A stretch of DNA of 8,067 bases from NCBI GenBank assembly GCA_003232965.1, contig QIKG01000176.1, positions 1 through 8,067 on the forward strand. Reading direction: 5' to 3'. The DNA is from Oceanospirillales bacterium. GTDB lineage: Bacteria; Pseudomonadota; Gammaproteobacteria; Xanthomonadales; SZUA-36. Shown here piece after piece: positions 7,501 to 8,067 of this stretch. The first letter of the stretch is position 1, and each line of letters starts with the position of its first letter. A model generated the notes under the pieces. It made no database searches and was not told the origin of the DNA. It worked only from the letters and a program-made list of their open reading frames with translations. A program made the translations under genes and the position numbers.

Positions 7501-8067
7501 CCGCGGTGCATATTCGTACTGGAACCCGGTGGTTGTTAGCGTGTCGGGGCTGCTCAGAAAAATCGGCGGGTTTCCTGCAGGCTGTACATCAAAAGTGACA
7601 GTTGCCTCGTTGGAGTCTAATTCACCATCATTTGCCTTGTAGATAAAACTATCCGTTGTACCAGCCAGCGGGTGTGGCGGCTGTTTAAGCATGTTCCAGC
7701 CATTCAGGCCTACTTGCAGCCAACGCGGTGTCGGGTTGGTGATTATGCTGGCATCATCTGCAACCATCGCCTGGTTGAAAACCCATTGGTTGTGTAATGG
7801 CGGCGCAGGCGGTAGTGGATTCGCGGCTGTTCCCTGCCACACCCGTGTAAATCCTTCAATACCGCCGGTGTACGAACTGATCAGTTCTGCTTCGCCATCA
7901 CCATCAATATCGGCGATCGTCGTAAAGCGCTGTGAAGTCGAGTTCCAGCCGAATGCTTCGTAGTGTAGAAGCGAGCCATCTCGACCATCAAAAAAGTAAA
8001 TGCCGTAGTTTGTGTTGTCCACTGGTGAATATTGAATAACCAGGTCGACCACACCGTCAGCATTGGC
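4585..8067 (-). CDS. RHS protein, N-terminal piece: FG-GAP/PASTA/Ig ectodomain, DUF6531-like domain and YD repeats (partial)
   Basis: Open from the right edge (the first codons read ANADGVVDLV) to a TAA at 4587..4585, 1,160 residues in the window. Modules numbered from the GTG at 8052: FG-GAP calcium loop DIDGDGEAEL (48-57); cadherin-like FIYKANDGELDSNEATV (136-152); He_PIG-like Ig (160-247); PASTA (249-314); MopE-like motif (319-362); two Ig-like domains (363-441 and 442-543); RHS entry domain with LSIPLGGMPVQISRTYDSRD...GDFGVGWSMSL (545 to about 640); YD repeats from about 716 to the end. It ends mid-repeat at GRLSRW, where frame is lost rather than at a natural C-terminus. The GTG at 8052 lies inside an FG-GAP motif and is not the true start. 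A surface-exposed or secreted protein is inferred from the modules; no role is proven. Confidence 0.88.
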   Translation of the reverse strand, partial: ANADGVVDLVIQYSPVDNTNYGIYFFDGRDGSLLHYEAFGWNSTSQRFTTIADIDGDGEAELISSYTGGIEGFTRVWQGTAANPLPPAPPLHNQWVFNQAMVADDASIITNPTPRWLQVGLNGWNMLKQPPHPLAGTTDSFIYKANDGELDSNEATVTFDVQPAGNPPIFLSSPDTLTTTGFQYEYAPRVVDTDPGDSVSFILTAAPPGMTIDPATGVVHWLPGTTGSFQVFILASDTIGFSTPQSYTLLVGDPVEVPDLIGQPEATATTTLSTANLLVGRSQTANHPSIPAGAVSSQTPIAGAVAEFGSKVDLILSLGPAPEDIDDDTDGFTENQGDCNDNDNTIFPGANDIPGDGIDQDCDGIDGNLVLSNILVLPGDSTILTSQSVSLKAIGIFVDGTSQNLTTIANWSDGPEYSSPVAGVFVISASRGVVSGTVSITVVDRVLGDVAPPVAEISAPVSGERVNDPIEIIGTATDSNLLKYTLGLKPAGELNFVEIAASTSQVSNDVLGTLDPTTLVNGIYVLRLTVMDTGGNMTIAETEVSVEGGAKPGLFSLTFTDLSIPLGGMPVQISRTYDSRDKTPGDFGVGWSMSLKSFSVSCDALGSNWFVSKEGLAYGLLPTKSHNCSVRLPNGRIERFGFQPSPAASAIIPFSFLSGNFIPVPGALGSLKSLDNTNLLIVEPQPGPVSLLDDNTLAEYAPQLFEYTAENDFIFVIGADGLESVTDNNGNQLTFTPNAITHSAGVTLQLIRDPRNFITSMIDPMGNSQFYRYSDSGDLIEHIDNNGAVTRMFYDYKHLLIRIEDPLGHPMVRNEYDAEGRRIATEDAEGNRTTFSYNLAAGTVTTTNPDGTQMVVEYNPDGNVTRNSTMVTIDGSLTVVENIFEYDIEGNETVVVDADGLRVERNFDGSRVTQVVVDPAGLALTTNSQYNNSDDLLSVTDAFGYVRMFDNDARGNPVAVDGPGAVDQAFQYDTSGRLTEITDPLGDRTVMIYNPAGLVIAEERFNSGGDLLGRSELSYDLNGNLLESRLIEVGSANPPKVIRFTYDNNNRLLNREDPEGNIQSWEYDVSGNLTALVDALGRRTTYEFNANGFLIKTTLASGGVILNEYDALGNVKKMIDATGRVTEVLYDELGRRVATSVNGEVLEQRVFSPAGRLSRW
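6424..6966 (-). other. Two bacterial Ig-like domains before the RHS entry domain
   Basis: The first (6966 to 6730) reads LSNILVLPGDSTILTSQSVSLKAIGIFVDGTSQNLTTIANWSD...VSITVVD, a Big_2-like fold signature (xVxLxAxGxFxDGTxxxLTxxxxW). The second (6729 to 6424) begins PPVAEISAPVSGERVNDPIEIIGTATD and ends LRLTVMDTGGNMTIAETEVSVEGG, typical of Ig-like domains that directly precede RHS repeats. Confidence 0.72.
6967..7098 (-). other. MopE-like Cys/Asp-rich motif
   Basis: The stretch DDDTDGFTENQGDCNDNDNT...PGANDIPGDGIDQDCDGIDGN has the form DxDxDGxxxxxGDCNDxDxxxxPGAxxxxGDGxDxDCDGxD, the repeated motif of MopE-like surface proteins. Two cysteines can pair and many acidic side chains can bind metal. 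Confidence 0.8.
7111..7308 (-). other. PASTA domain
   Basis: The stretch VEVPDLIGQPEATATTTLSTANLLVG ... IPAGAVSSQTPIAGAVAEFGSKVDLILSLGP shows the PASTA pattern: VPDLxGxxxxxAxxxLxxAxLxVG, then VxxQxPxAGxxVxxGSxVxLxxSxG. In other proteins PASTA binds peptidoglycan or acts as a scaffold. A single copy between an Ig domain and a MopE-like motif suggests a structural or cell-wall contact role here. Confidence 0.85.
7312..7575 (-). other. Putative Ig (He_PIG-like) domain
   Basis: The stretch GNPPIFLSSP ... YEYAPRVVDTDPGDSVSFIL ... APPGMTIDPATGVVHWLPG ... SFQVFILASD matches the well-known pattern in which PPGMxIDPxTGxxxWxP is the signature. About 88 residues. It is a spacer-type module of extracellular proteins. 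Confidence 0.8.
7867..8067 (-). other. FG-GAP/VCBS-type calcium-binding region of the RHS protein
   Basis: Two Asp-rich loops are visible: NADGVVDLVI at the window edge and DIDGDGEAELISS further on, separated by YFFDGRDGSLLHYEAFGWNS, the usual blade content of FG-GAP propellers. More blades probably lie upstream of the window. The following NPLPPAPPLHNQW...GLNGWN stretch (about 7820 to 7690) resembles the linker that follows FG-GAP domains in other large secreted proteins. Confidence 0.7.

Larger units (their letters stand above)
2050..8067 (-). pseudogene. Giant RHS/YD-repeat surface protein gene, 5'-truncated by the window and twice frame-broken
   Basis: About 6 kb (some 2,005 codons in the window) encode one RHS-family protein in three frame pieces: 8067 to about 4594, about 4592 to 4256, and about 4255 to 2050. 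The outer pieces share a frame and the middle one is shifted. All three give continuous YD-repeat protein with no overlap in content, so this was one gene. Without frameshifting, translation stops at a TAA (4587..4585), before the RHS core and the C-terminal tail. The frame is open to the right edge, so the start and signal peptide are outside. RHS proteins form a hollow YD-repeat shell that can enclose a C-terminal effector; in this family the N-terminal part decides export. Real decay and assembly error both remain possible. Confidence 0.72.

Overview
The window reads almost entirely on the minus strand and carries two exported or cell-surface proteins. It holds no RNA gene, mobile element or CRISPR array that I can support. 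Both proteins carry Asp-rich calcium-binding motifs and modules usual in large secreted proteins of Gram-negative bacteria: thrombospondin type 3 repeats, FG-GAP, MopE-like, PASTA and RHS/YD repeats. I infer a Gram-negative bacterium with mid-range GC, plausibly a gammaproteobacterium. The taxonomic guess is weak because the window has no housekeeping gene.

Layout in the direction of transcription (high to low coordinates). From the right edge (8067) to 2050 runs one very large RHS gene whose 5' end lies outside the window. Its N-terminal third (8067 to about 6424) is a chain of surface modules: FG-GAP, a cadherin-like strand, a putative Ig (He_PIG-like) domain, PASTA, a MopE-like Cys/Asp motif and two Ig-like domains. 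The DUF6531-type RHS entry domain follows, then more than 30 YD repeats, the RHS core ending in DPLGL (2742..2728), and a 225-residue C-terminal tail of unknown function. The frame is broken twice, near 4585-4596 and near 4248-4257. The stretch between is in another frame, yet all three pieces give good YD-repeat protein. YD-repeat spacing suggests about 14 nt missing at the first break and 4 (or 1) nt at the second. As it stands this is a broken gene, or one with assembly errors.

A gap of about 205 bp (1845..2049) separates the two genes and holds three families of 9-11 bp tandem repeats. No immunity gene is seen next to the RHS tail. Below it lies a complete gene (141..1829) for an exported TIM-barrel amidohydrolase with an intact metal-binding set and a C-terminal thrombospondin type 3 calcium-binding tail. 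A strong GGAGG Shine-Dalgarno fixes its start at 1829. The last 140 bases are AT-rich and contain nothing I can name.

Nothing ties the two genes into one pathway beyond shared strand and surface location. The gap, with its own repeats and a possible promoter, suggests separate transcription.
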